NCBI GenBank assembly: GCA_001602885.1
Contig: LUZH01000246.1
Coordinates: 1-9,832, forward strand
DNA from: Bacteroidales bacterium Bact_16
GTDB lineage: Bacteria; Bacteroidota; Bacteroidia; Bacteroidales; UBA932
Reading direction: 5' to 3'
Length of the DNA: 9,832 nt
The notes beneath the pieces are model-generated. The model ran no database searches. It was given only the letters and a program-made list of their open reading frames with translations, and had not been told where the DNA came from. The position numbers and the translations under genes are program-made. This document shows positions 1 to 7,248 of this stretch, piece after piece; positions within the stretch are counted from its first letter, which is position 1, and each line of letters starts with the position of its first letter.

Positions 1-803
1 AAAGCCCCGGATTCGCCGGCTTCGAGAGCCGCCTGGACCACGGCGTCCCCTACATCAACGAGATCGGCTACATCGGCGAGAACTATGAGTTCCGCCGCTC
101 CGCCCTCTATGTCGACAACGACGACCCCGGCTTCGGCGCGTCCTACGACGACCACGCCGGCCAGATCATCGCCGGCAACACCTTCGACTATCCCTACATC
201 CACGGGCAGGCCCTCCTCCGCCTCGGCTACCCCTTCTTCTCGATGTCGCGAGACGCCTTCATCGACAATGACACGCCAGCCTTCGTGGTGGACCTGATCT
301 GCGGCAAGCAGGGGCGCACGCCCACGGGCCGCGGCGCCCTGCCCGACCGCTTCACCGTGTTCCCGAAGGCCCTGACCGACGCCCTGCGCACGGCCGTGGA
401 GCAGGGCTCCAACCTGCTGGTGAGCGGCGCCGCCATCGCCTCCGACAACGACGCCGAAGCGGCCGCCTTCGCCGAGCAGGTGCTCGGCTACAGGCTCGCC
501 AACGCCTTCGGCACCAACACCGGCTGCGTCGCCGACATGCCGTTCAGCGCGGACCTCAACGAGACCGTCTACTGCGTGGAGCGCCCCGACGGGCTCAAGC
601 CCGCGGGCGACGGCGCCCGGGTCTGGCTCCGCTACCCCGGCTCCGCCTACGCCGCGGCGGTCACCTACCGGACCGACACCTACCGGGCCGTCAGCCTCGG
701 CGTGCCGGTGGAGACGCTCCTGCGCGCGGCCGACCGGGAGTGGGTCCTCCGGCAGACGATGGAATTCCTGTACAACGGTAAAAAGCCCGCCAACCGCCGT
801 TAG
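1..803 (+). CDS. C-terminal part of a secreted xanthan lyase/golvesin-domain-like protein (5' end outside window)
   Basis: The frame is open from base 3 to the TAG at 801-803 (266 residues), so the ATG at 243 is internal and not the start. The residues before it (FESRLDHGVPYINEIGYIGE, then NDDPGFGASYDDHAGQ and GNTFDYPYIHGQALLRLGYP) belong to the same domain. The C-terminal half has LLVSGAAIASD, VYCVERPDGLKP, an RYPGSAYAAAVTY stretch and YRAVSLGVPVETL. From memory, this order occurs in large secreted Bacteroidales proteins annotated as xanthan lyase or golvesin C-terminal-domain protein, sometimes fused to amidase modules. It looks like a flavodoxin- or glutaminase-like alpha/beta domain. True lyase activity is not established, because the name is inherited annotation. 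The signal peptide and N-terminal domains lie outside the window. The stop overlaps the stop of the convergent epimerase gene by 4 bases. Coding status is near certain; the family is a moderate call. Confidence 0.6.
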   Translation, partial: SPGFAGFESRLDHGVPYINEIGYIGENYEFRRSALYVDNDDPGFGASYDDHAGQIIAGNTFDYPYIHGQALLRLGYPFFSMSRDAFIDNDTPAFVVDLICGKQGRTPTGRGALPDRFTVFPKALTDALRTAVEQGSNLLVSGAAIASDNDAEAAAFAEQVLGYRLANAFGTNTGCVADMPFSADLNETVYCVERPDGLKPAGDGARVWLRYPGSAYAAAVTYRTDTYRAVSLGVPVETLLRAADREWVLRQTMEFLYNGKKPANRR

Positions 804-1759
804 CGGAGCGGATTCAGATCAGAAAGATACCAGTCCACGAAGCGCCCGATGCCTTCGCGGAGCTTCACGCTCGGCTTGTAGCCCAGCTCCCGCTCCAGCT
901 TGCCGGTATCGGCATAGGTCTGATAGACGTCGCCCGGCTGCATCGGGAACATGACCTTGTCGGCCTCGCGGCCGAGGGCGCGTTCCATCTCGGAGATGAA
1001 ATCCATCAGCTTCACCGGGCTGCTGCAACCGATGTTGAAGACTTCGTGCCGGTCCGGCACGCGGTCCAGCACGCGCACCACCCCTTCGACGATGTCGTCG
1101 ATATAGGTGAAGTCGCGCAGCATGTCGCCGTGGTTGAAGACCTTGATGGGCTTGCCGGCGAGAATGGCCGAAGCGAACAGCATCGGCGACATGTCCGGAC
1201 GGCCCCACGGACCGTACACGGTGAAGAAACGCAGCCCCGTGGCCTTCAGGCCATAGAGATGGCAGTAGCAGCCGGCCATCAGCTCGTCGGCCTTCTTGGT
1301 GGCGGCATACAGGCTCACGGGATTGTCCACGCGGTCCTCCTCGCTGAAAGGCGTCTTCTCGTTGCCGCCGTACACGCTGCTGGAGCTGGCATAGACCAGA
1401 TGCCGCACCGGATAGTGGCGACAGCACTCCAGGATGTTCAGGAAGCCCACGACATTGCTGTCCACATAGGCCCAGGGATTCTCGACCGAATAGCGGACGC
1501 CGGCCTGGGCGGCCAGGTTGACCACGGCGTCGAAATGCTCCGCCGCGAACAGCGCCGGCAACGCCTCGCGGTCGGCGAGGTCCATCCGCACGAAGCGGAA
1601 CCTTTCGCTGTCGATCTGCGCCAGGCGCGCTTCCTTCAGGACGACGGGATAATAAGCATTGAGGTTGTCCAGGCCGACGACTTCATCGCCGCGTCCGAGC
1701 AGACGCTGAACCAGATGGAAGCCGATGAAGCCGGCTGCTCCCGTGACCAGGACCTTCAT
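800..1759 (-). CDS. NAD-dependent epimerase, UDP-glucuronate 4-epimerase type
   Basis: A complete extended SDR enzyme of 319 residues. The NAD-binding GxxGxxG (GAAGFIG) is at residues 7-13 and the acidic residue closing beta-2 is D31. LAAQAGVRYSVENPWAYVDSN at about 82-102 is the hallmark of UDP-glucuronate 4-epimerases. The catalytic serine region ASSSSVYG is at 124-131, YxxxK is Y151/K155, RFFTVYGPWGRPDM is at 177-190 and RDFTYIDDI at 215-223. The family converts UDP-glucuronate to UDP-galacturonate in the cytoplasm for surface polysaccharide; substrate here is inferred from similarity. It is slightly shorter than the usual 335-350 residues, apparently because a loop around residues 232-238 is trimmed. 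It starts 15 nt after the stop of the CapD-like gene, with no terminator or promoter between, so it is the last gene of the operon. Other NDP-hexose 4-epimerases are the main alternative. Confidence 0.88.
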   Translation of the reverse strand: MKVLVTGAAGFIGFHLVQRLLGRGDEVVGLDNLNAYYPVVLKEARLAQIDSERFRFVRMDLADREALPALFAAEHFDAVVNLAAQAGVRYSVENPWAYVDSNVVGFLNILECCRHYPVRHLVYASSSSVYGGNEKTPFSEEDRVDNPVSLYAATKKADELMAGCYCHLYGLKATGLRFFTVYGPWGRPDMSPMLFASAILAGKPIKVFNHGDMLRDFTYIDDIVEGVVRVLDRVPDRHEVFNIGCSSPVKLMDFISEMERALGREADKVMFPMQPGDVYQTYADTGKLERELGYKPSVKLREGIGRFVDWYLSDLNPLR

Positions 1760-1774
1760 AATGCCGCGTAGAGA

Positions 1775-3697
1775 TTATTTCTTGTCGAACGCCTCGAACT
1801 GCGAGTTGTTGGAGATGAACTCGGGGACGATCTCCTTCATCAGCTTGACCGTCTCGGGGATGCGCACTTCGTGGCTGAGGGCGGTCAGTTCGTCGGCGGC
1901 CTTGACGGCGTCGGCATAGTCATATTCGCGCACACGGGCGATGCGGATGCGGTCGTGCGAAGTCTCGTCGGTATTCTCCTTGGTGGAGAGGACCTCCTCG
2001 TAGAGCTTCTCGCCCGGACGCAGGCCGGTGTAGACGATCTCGATATCCTGGCCCGGCACCAGGCCGGCCAGTTCGATCATCCGGCGCGCCAGCGTGTCGA
2101 TCTTGACGGGCTGTCCCATGTCGAAGACGCAGATGCGGTTCTCCGTGGGGAGCGTCGCCGCCTCCATCACGAGCCGGCAGGCCTCGGGAATGGTCATGAA
2201 ATAGCGGGTGATATTCTTGTCGGTGACCGTGATGGGGCCGCCGCGCTCAATCTGTTCGCGGAAGCGCGGGATCACGGAGCCGTTGGAGCCGAGGACATTG
2301 CCGAAGCGCGTGGTCACGAACTTCGTGCGGCCCTTCACCTTGCCGGTCTCGATGGCCTTGCCCAGGCTCTGGACGTAGATCTCGGCCAGGCGCTTGGAGC
2401 AGCCCATGATGTTGGTCGGGTTGACGGCCTTGTCGGTGGAGATCATCACCATCTTCTCCACGTCGTACTGGATGCACTTGTCGGCCACGTTGCGCGTGCC
2501 GTCTACGTTGACGAGCACCGCCTCGCAGGGATTCTCCTCCATCAGGGGGACATGCTTGTAGGCAGCGGCGTGGAAGACGATCTGCGGCCGGTGCGAGCGG
2601 AACGCGAAGTCCAGGCGCGCAGGCTGGCGGACGTCGCCGATGATCGGCACGAACGACAGGTTGGGGAAACGCTCCTCCAGCTCGAGGCGGAGGTTGTGCA
2701 TCGGCGTCTCGGCGTTGTCGAACAGCACGAGCTTGCGGATGCCGAAACCGGCCAGCTGGCGGCAGAGTTCGGAACCGATCGAGCCGGCGCAGCCGGTGAC
2801 CAGCACCACCTTGTCCTTGAAGTTGGTCCGGATGGCGTCCATCGAAATCTTGATCTCCTCGCGGCCCAGCAGGTCCTCGATCTGGATCTTGCGGATCCGC
2901 AGACGCTCGGACGGAGCGCCCGTGATCTCGTCCACGGCCGGGGCGATGAGCACCTTGACGCCCTGCTCGGAGCAGAAGCGCACGAGGTGGTCCTGCTCGG
3001 CGGCGACGTCGCGCTCTTCCGTGAAGATGACGCCCCGCAGGGAAAGGGTGCGCACGGTCAGCGCGAACTCTTCCTGGCCCTCGAAATGGTAGACCGTCTT
3101 GTCGGCGATCAGGGTGTGCACGATCTGCTGGTTCTTGGAGATGAGGCCCACGACCTCGTAGCGGTGCGATCCGCGCAGGCGCGCAGCCGTGGCAATCGCC
3201 TTGTCGTTGGTGCCGTAGACCAGCACGCGGGAGCGCTTCTGGAGGTCGCGCACCCGCTGCTTGTAGGCGTCGAACACATAGATCATCAGCAGGCGGATGG
3301 CGCACAGGACCAGCACGGTGAAGGAACCGTCCAGGAGCAGCATCGTGACGACGCCGTCGTAGAAGAAGAAGCCGGTCAGCGTCATGGTCAGGCCCATGAT
3401 GGCCACCTTGCCGAACGACGCCACGAAGAAGAGCATCGTGTCCTTGAAGGAGAAGTGGCGGATGATGATGACGTAGGTCTTCAGGAGCCAGAACATCAGG
3501 AACGAGCCGCCCACGGAGGAGAGCCCCCAGAGGAGGTCGAACTGACGCTCGGCAACCGCATCAACCTGCAGGAAAAAAGCGAAGACGGCCACTGCGATAG
3601 AAACCAGCAGTGAAAGCGTCAAATCCATCCCTAAAACCCGTCCTTTGCCCAGGAACCTGGAGCTGTATTTATCTAGATTCTTACCGATGCCTAGCAT
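1775..3697 (-). CDS. Membrane-bound CapD/WbpM/PglF-type UDP-HexNAc 4,6-dehydratase
   Basis: A 640-residue protein from the ATG at 3697. Four hydrophobic helices lie at about 26-44, 57-79, 88-110 and 116-139. They are followed by a Rossmann-like CoA_binding_3-type domain (VLVYGTNDKAIATAARL near 159-174) and a C-terminal SDR domain (Polysacc_synt_2). The SDR has GCAGSIGSE at 302-310, AAAYKHVPLMEENP around 377-390, STDKAVNPTNIMGCSK at about 420-435 and LRPGEKLYEE at 559-568. The usual catalytic Tyr is replaced by Met (M431, K435), as known for the large WbpM/PglF homologues with an S-M-K triad. Family members convert UDP-GlcNAc to a UDP-4-keto-6-deoxy sugar at the inner membrane face, the first step to QuiNAc, FucNAc, bacillosamine or related sugars. 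The frame extends to a GTG at 3748, which would add 17 residues of AT-rich sequence overlapping a promoter-like box. The ATG at 3697 lies just before the conserved LDKYSSRF start and is preferred. Confidence 0.9.
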   Translation of the reverse strand: MLGIGKNLDKYSSRFLGKGRVLGMDLTLSLLVSIAVAVFAFFLQVDAVAERQFDLLWGLSSVGGSFLMFWLLKTYVIIIRHFSFKDTMLFFVASFGKVAIMGLTMTLTGFFFYDGVVTMLLLDGSFTVLVLCAIRLLMIYVFDAYKQRVRDLQKRSRVLVYGTNDKAIATAARLRGSHRYEVVGLISKNQQIVHTLIADKTVYHFEGQEEFALTVRTLSLRGVIFTEERDVAAEQDHLVRFCSEQGVKVLIAPAVDEITGAPSERLRIRKIQIEDLLGREEIKISMDAIRTNFKDKVVLVTGCAGSIGSELCRQLAGFGIRKLVLFDNAETPMHNLRLELEERFPNLSFVPIIGDVRQPARLDFAFRSHRPQIVFHAAAYKHVPLMEENPCEAVLVNVDGTRNVADKCIQYDVEKMVMISTDKAVNPTNIMGCSKRLAEIYVQSLGKAIETGKVKGRTKFVTTRFGNVLGSNGSVIPRFREQIERGGPITVTDKNITRYFMTIPEACRLVMEAATLPTENRICVFDMGQPVKIDTLARRMIELAGLVPGQDIEIVYTGLRPGEKLYEEVLSTKENTDETSHDRIRIARVREYDYADAVKAADELTALSHEVRIPETVKLMKEIVPEFISNNSQFEAFDKK

Positions 3698-3728
3698 GAG
3701 CGAGATTGGTTTCGTTTTATATAGTTTA

Positions 3729-3760
3729 CAAAAATAGCCATTTATCACACAAAACGAAAT
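3729..3760 (-). promoter_or_regulatory. Probable Bacteroidota promoter before the CapD-like gene
   Basis: In the AT-rich gap between the PAP2 gene and the CapD-like gene the minus strand reads TATTTTTG at 3736-3729, a perfect match to the Bacteroidota -7 box TAnnTTTG. The -33 element is weak: ATTT at 3760-3757 has the right spacing (20 nt), while the good TTTG at 3753-3750 is only 13 nt away. Initiation a few bases downstream would leave a leader of about 25 nt before the ATG at 3697. That fits this start and rules against the upstream GTG. It would give the last two operon genes a promoter of their own, in addition to readthrough from rfbB. Confidence 0.45.
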
Positions 3761-3776
3761 AGCTATAACGGAAATG

Positions 3777-4562
3777 TTAGAAATTAAAAGCCAATCCAGC
3801 GCAGAAAGTGCCGCTGACAGGGTCCACGCGCGGCGCGAACGACGCCTGCACCGCGGCGGAGCGGCGTCCGGAGCCCCAGTCGGTCGTGCGGATGTTCAAC
3901 CAGCGCTTGGTCGGCTCCAGCAGCCAGCCGCCGATGCGGGCCGTGAGGATCCCGAGGCCCGCCCCGAAGAGGCAGTCGCTCAGCCAGTGCCAGTCGTTGT
4001 AGTTGCGCATCACGGCCACGGTCGTGGCGATCAGATAGGCGGGAATGCCCCAATCCCAGCCGTATTCCATCCGCACCAGCTCGGCGCCGATGAACACCCA
4101 GTCGGTGTGACCCGAAGGGAACGAGCGGTTGTCCACGCCGTTCGGACGCGGGGAGTCGATGATCTCCTTGAAGCCCCAGGACAGCACGCCCAGGGCGGCG
4201 CAGCCGAGCGCGCCCTCGATCAAGCGGTCCACGAAGCCGTGCTCCGCCCGCGCGCCGGCCAGGCCGAGGCCGAGGTCCATCACGATGGGCACATACTGGA
4301 TGTAGTTGTCGAAATTGCGCTCCGGCCCGCCGGCGCGCCAGCAATTCTGGAACCAGTCGTTGACGGGCACGTCGATCGCCTGGTGGGCGAAGCAGTGGAT
4401 GCCGACGCCGGCGGCGACCAGCACGCCGGGCGTGATCAGCTCGCGCGCGTCGAACGCCGGCGCGCGGAAAGCGGCCGTGTCCACGCGGACAGCCATCTGG
4501 GCCCGGGCCTGCGGCCCGAAAAGCAGCGCAGCTGCAATCAGTGCAAGGAAAAATCGTCTCAT
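3777..4562 (-). CDS. Exported PAP2-family phosphatase
   Basis: A 261-residue protein starting at the ATG 4562-4560, which overlaps the rfbB stop as ATGA and implies translational coupling. Residues 1-22 (MRRFFLALIAAALLFGPQAR, then AQ) form a Sec signal peptide. All three PAP2 motifs are present: K132-x6-R139-P140, PSGH at 149-152, and R186-x5-H192-x3-D196, where the first residue (usually Ser) is M185. Hydrophobic stretches at about 43-57, 116-130, 173-185 and 197-210 are probably membrane helices. The last 30 residues lose the helical pattern and end in LAFNF, like an outer-membrane beta strand. The enzyme should hydrolyse a lipid or sugar phosphate on the periplasmic side. In this operon, undecaprenyl pyrophosphate recycling or lipid A dephosphorylation are reasonable inferences, but neither is shown. 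The same frame stays open upstream to 5066, but that part is antisense-type shadow of rfbB. Confidence 0.85.
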   Translation of the reverse strand: MRRFFLALIAAALLFGPQARAQMAVRVDTAAFRAPAFDARELITPGVLVAAGVGIHCFAHQAIDVPVNDWFQNCWRAGGPERNFDNYIQYVPIVMDLGLGLAGARAEHGFVDRLIEGALGCAALGVLSWGFKEIIDSPRPNGVDNRSFPSGHTDWVFIGAELVRMEYGWDWGIPAYLIATTVAVMRNYNDWHWLSDCLFGAGLGILTARIGGWLLEPTKRWLNIRTTDWGSGRRSAAVQASFAPRVDPVSGTFCAGLAFNF

Positions 4563-5632
4563 CGGCCCGCGTACATCTGTTCGTAATACTTCTGGTAGTC
4601 GCCGGAGGTGACATTGTCCAGCCACGCCTGGTTTTCGAGATACCAGCGGACCGTCTTCTCGATCCCCTCCTCGAACTGCAGGCTCGGCTCCCAGCCCAGC
4701 TCCTTCTGCAGCTTGCGGGAGTCGATGGCGTAGCGCAGGTCGTGTCCGGCGCGGTCGGTCACATAGGTGATCAGGTCCAGGTCGGCGCCCTCGGGGCGGC
4801 CCAGCAGGCGGTCGGTGACCTTGATGAGCAGCTTGACGATGTCGATGTTCTTCCACTCGTTGAAGCCGCCGATGTTGTAGGTCTCGGCGACCTGCCCGCG
4901 GTGGAAGATCGTGTCGATGGCGCGTGCGTGGTCCTCCACGTACAGCCAGTCGCGCACGTTCTCGCCCCTGCCGTAGACCGGCAGCGGTCTGCGGTGGCGG
5001 ATGTTGTTGATGAAGAGCGGGATGAGCTTCTCCGGGAACTGGTAGGGGCCGTAGTTGTTGGAGCAATTGGTCACCACCGTCGGCATCCCGTAGGTGTCGT
5101 GGAAGGCGCGCACGAAGTGGTCGCTGCCTGCCTTGGAGGCGCTGTAGGGGCTGTGCGGCTGGTATCTGGTCTGCTCCGTGAAGAGCGTGCCGTCCATCGC
5201 GAGCGCGCCGTACACCTCGTCGGTGCTGATATGGTAGAAGCGCTTGCCTTCGTATTTCTCAGGGAGAGACTCCCAATAGCATCTTGCGGCCTGCAGCAGG
5301 CTCAGCGTGCCCAGCACGTTGGTCCGGGCAAAAGTGAACGGATCCTTGATCGAGCGGTCGACGTGCGATTCGGCCGCCAGGTGGATGATGCCATCCACGC
5401 GCTCTTCCTGCATCAGTTTGGAAACGCCCTCGAAATCGCAGATGTCCATCCGGACAAAGCGGTAGTTGGGCTTGTCTTCGATGTCTTTCAGGTTCGCCAG
5501 GTTGCCGGCGTACGTCAGTTTGTCCAGGTTGATGATCTTGTAGGCGGGATACTTGTTCACAAACAGGCGGACGACATGGCTTCCGATGAAACCGGCTCCG
5601 CCCGTGACGATCAATGTCCTTGTGAAATTCAT
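4559..5632 (-). CDS. rfbB: dTDP-glucose 4,6-dehydratase
   Basis: A complete 357-residue RmlB. It has GGAGFIG (GxxGxxG, residues 11-17), the D38-KLTYAGN segment at beta-2, LAAESHVDRSI at 85-95 and STDEVYG at 136-142, including the T137-D138-E139 triad specific to the dehydratase. YSASK supplies Y163/K167, followed by NCSNNYGPYQFPEKLIP at 189-205 and RDWLYVEDH near 228-236. It converts dTDP-glucose to dTDP-4-keto-6-deoxyglucose in the cytoplasm, the branch point to L-rhamnose and other 6-deoxysugars. The rest of that pathway (rfbA, rfbC, rfbD) is not in the window. It is the first gene of the leftward operon, with a TAnnTTTG promoter 24-31 nt upstream of its ATG, and its TGA overlaps the start of the PAP2 gene. 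Confidence 0.95.
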   Translation of the reverse strand: MNFTRTLIVTGGAGFIGSHVVRLFVNKYPAYKIINLDKLTYAGNLANLKDIEDKPNYRFVRMDICDFEGVSKLMQEERVDGIIHLAAESHVDRSIKDPFTFARTNVLGTLSLLQAARCYWESLPEKYEGKRFYHISTDEVYGALAMDGTLFTEQTRYQPHSPYSASKAGSDHFVRAFHDTYGMPTVVTNCSNNYGPYQFPEKLIPLFINNIRHRRPLPVYGRGENVRDWLYVEDHARAIDTIFHRGQVAETYNIGGFNEWKNIDIVKLLIKVTDRLLGRPEGADLDLITYVTDRAGHDLRYAIDSRKLQKELGWEPSLQFEEGIEKTVRWYLENQAWLDNVTSGDYQKYYEQMYAGR

Positions 5633-5641
5633 AATCTCGTG

Positions 5642-5673
5642 TTGTTATTAGTCCCCAAAATTAGTTATTTTTG
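5642..5673 (+). promoter_or_regulatory. Promoter of the rnhA-pdxA operon
   Basis: The plus strand reads TATTTTTG at 5666-5673, an exact TAnnTTTG -7 box, with a TTG -33 element at 5642-5644 spaced by 21 nt. Transcription would start near 5680, giving a leader of about 20 nt before the rnhA ATG at 5700. No strong Shine-Dalgarno is visible, which is normal in this phylum. Confidence 0.6.
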
Positions 5674-5686
5674 CACTCACCTGCAA
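5656..5686 (-). promoter_or_regulatory. Promoter of the rfbB polysaccharide operon
   Basis: The minus strand reads TAATTTTG at 5663-5656, an exact TAnnTTTG -7 box. A TTG -33 element lies at 5686-5684, spaced by 20 nt. Transcription would start near 5650, about 18-20 nt before the rfbB ATG at 5632. It lies back to back with, and almost entirely overlaps, the rightward promoter of rnhA. Confidence 0.6.
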
Positions 5687-5699
5687 GGATGCGACTTTA

Positions 5700-6152
5700 A
5701 TGGCTACCACCAGACCCCCCATATTCCTCTACACCGACGGCGCGGCCAGCGGCAATCCCGGCCCCGGCGGCTACGGCGTGGTGCTCCGCTGCGGCGAGGT
5801 GAGCAAGGAGATGTCCGGGGGCTTCCGCCGCACCACCAACAACCGCATGGAGCTCCTGGCCGTCATCCGCGGCCTCGAGGCCATCCGCTGGCAGGGCGCC
5901 GAGGTGCACGTCTACAGCGACTCGACCTATGTCGTCAAGACCGTGACCGAAGGCTGGAAGCGCAAGAAGAACCAGGACCTGTGGGCGCAGTTCGACGCCG
6001 TCGCGGCCCGGTTCCGCCTGCAGTTCCACTGGATCAAGGGCCACGCCGGCCACCCCGAGAACGAGCGCTGCGACCGCCTCGCCGTCGCCGCCTACTCCCT
6101 GCCCGGCCTCCCGCCCGACGAGCAATACGAACAAAACGAAGCAACACAATAA
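5700..6152 (+). CDS. rnhA: Ribonuclease HI
   Basis: A complete 150-residue enzyme that cuts the RNA strand of RNA-DNA hybrids (R-loops, primers). The four carboxylates are present: D13 in [17 protein letters not shown]51 in [10 protein letters not shown]74 in VYSDSTYVV and D125 in the CDRLA motif. The catalytic-loop His is H115 in [15 protein letters not shown], as in E. coli RNase HI. The basic handle ([11 protein letters not shown], about 85-95) is present but shorter than in E. coli. The start is fixed by the short leader behind its promoter and the conserved IFLYTDG near the N-terminus. It is the first gene of a two-gene unit, and pdxA follows after 4 nt. Confidence 0.96.
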   Translation: MATTRPPIFLYTDGAASGNPGPGGYGVVLRCGEVSKEMSGGFRRTTNNRMELLAVIRGLEAIRWQGAEVHVYSDSTYVVKTVTEGWKRKKNQDLWAQFDAVAARFRLQFHWIKGHAGHPENERCDRLAVAAYSLPGLPPDEQYEQNEATQ

Positions 6153-6156
6153 AGAT

Positions 6157-7248
6157 ATGCAAAACGGCAAAATCATCGTGGGCATCACCCAGGGCGATTC
6201 CAACGGCATCGGCTACGAGGTCATCATCAAGGCCCTCGCCGACCCGCGGATCCTCGAGCAGTTCACCCCCGTCATCTACGGCTCTTCCAAGCTCTTCAGC
6301 TTCTACCGCAAGACCATCCCCGAGGTGGAGCAGATGGACACCAACGCCATCAGCAGCGCCTCCGAGGCGCACGTCAAGCGCATCAATATCGTCAACTGCC
6401 TGCCGGAGAGCGCCTACGCCGAGCCCGGCCAGGCCACGGCCGAGTCGGCCAGCGGCGCGATCGCGTCGCTGGAGAAGGCCGTCGCCGAGCTCAAGGCCGG
6501 CCTGATCGACGTCCTCGTCACGGGCCCGATCAACAAGAAGGCCATGTCGCTCGAGGGCTTCGGCTTCCCCGGTCACACCGAATACATCCAGAACGCCTTC
6601 GGCGCCCCGGATTCGCTGATGTTCATGGTCAGCCACCGCCTGCGTCTGGCCGTCGTCACGGGGCACATTCCCCTCAAGGATGTGGCTAAGCAGATCACCG
6701 AAGAGCGCATCCTGAGCAAGCTCCGCCTGATCAACGACTCGCTCAAGCGCGACTTCGTGGTGGACCAGCCGCGCATCGCCGTGCTCAGCCTCAACCCGCA
6801 CAGCGGCGACGGCGGCCTGCTCGGCACCGAAGAGCAGGACATCATCATCCCCGCCATCAAGAAGGCCACCGACGAGGGCATCCTCGCCTTCGGCCCCTTC
6901 TCCCCCGACGGTTTCTTCGGCCTCAACCATTTCGAGAACTTCGACGCCACGCTCGCGATGTACCACGACCAGGGTCTCGCGCCCTTCAAGGCCCTCTCCT
7001 TCGAGGACGGCGTCAACTTCACCGCCGGCCTGCCGATGGTGCGCACCTCGCCCGACCACGGCACGGCCTTCGAGATGGCCGGCCGTGACGAGGCGGATCC
7101 CCGCTCGATGCGCGCCGCCATCTTCACGGCCATCGACATCTTCCGCAACCGCCAGCAGTGGGAGGAGCTCCAGGAGGGCAAGATGCCCGAGCGCTTCCTC
7201 AACAAGGAGAAGAAAAACAACGGCGGCGGCAAGCCGCAGATCGCATAA
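6157..7248 (+). CDS. pdxA: 4-hydroxythreonine-4-phosphate dehydrogenase
   Basis: A complete 363-residue PdxA, the NAD-dependent enzyme of the DXP-dependent vitamin B6 pathway that oxidises 4-phosphohydroxy-L-threonine to the precursor joined by PdxJ. The three metal-binding histidines are H170 (TGHIPLKDV), H215 (LNPHSGDGG) and H270 (YHDQGLAPFK). Their spacings of 45 and 55 match H166/H211/H266 of E. coli PdxA. GHTEYI at 139-144 and TGPINKKA at 122-129 are also typical. The N-terminal motif is GITQGDSNGIGYE, the form I associate with Bacteroidota, instead of the proteobacterial GDPAGIGPE. The C-terminus carries a low-complexity Lys/Asn/Gly tail (about 346-363). It is co-transcribed with rnhA, and its TAA lies at the edge of the terminator stem. 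Confidence 0.95.
   Translation: MQNGKIIVGITQGDSNGIGYEVIIKALADPRILEQFTPVIYGSSKLFSFYRKTIPEVEQMDTNAISSASEAHVKRINIVNCLPESAYAEPGQATAESASGAIASLEKAVAELKAGLIDVLVTGPINKKAMSLEGFGFPGHTEYIQNAFGAPDSLMFMVSHRLRLAVVTGHIPLKDVAKQITEERILSKLRLINDSLKRDFVVDQPRIAVLSLNPHSGDGGLLGTEEQDIIIPAIKKATDEGILAFGPFSPDGFFGLNHFENFDATLAMYHDQGLAPFKALSFEDGVNFTAGLPMVRTSPDHGTAFEMAGRDEADPRSMRAAIFTAIDIFRNRQQWEELQEGKMPERFLNKEKKNNGGGKPQIA

Noticed and set aside
794..806. Small inverted repeat CCGC/GCGG around the overlapping stops as a terminator
   Set aside because: The stem is only 4 bp and has no T tract on either side.
1871..3613. 580-codon open frame on the plus strand opposite the CapD-like gene
   Set aside because: It is rich in His, Gln, Val, Asp and Arg with no recognisable domain, and lies antisense to a protein with clear motifs along its full length. 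It is a product of GC-biased codon use.
3698..3748. GTG start at 3748 for the CapD-like gene
   Set aside because: The extra 17 codons are AT-rich and contain a TAnnTTTG box. The family's conserved N-terminus begins just after the ATG at 3697.
4563..5066. N-terminal extension of the PAP2 frame up to 5066
   Set aside because: The extension is a Pro/His/Arg-rich shadow of rfbB. The signal peptide begins exactly at the ATG at 4562, which also forms an ATGA overlap with the rfbB stop.
4541..6505. 654-codon open frame on the plus strand running across rfbB, the promoter gap, rnhA and the start of pdxA
   Set aside because: It crosses three genes in other frames and the intergenic promoters, and its composition turns to Arg/Pro-rich over rnhA. 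It has no domain pattern.
6573..7232. Minus-strand open frame opposite pdxA
   Set aside because: It lies fully inside a well-conserved gene, is rich in Arg and Ser, and has no motif.
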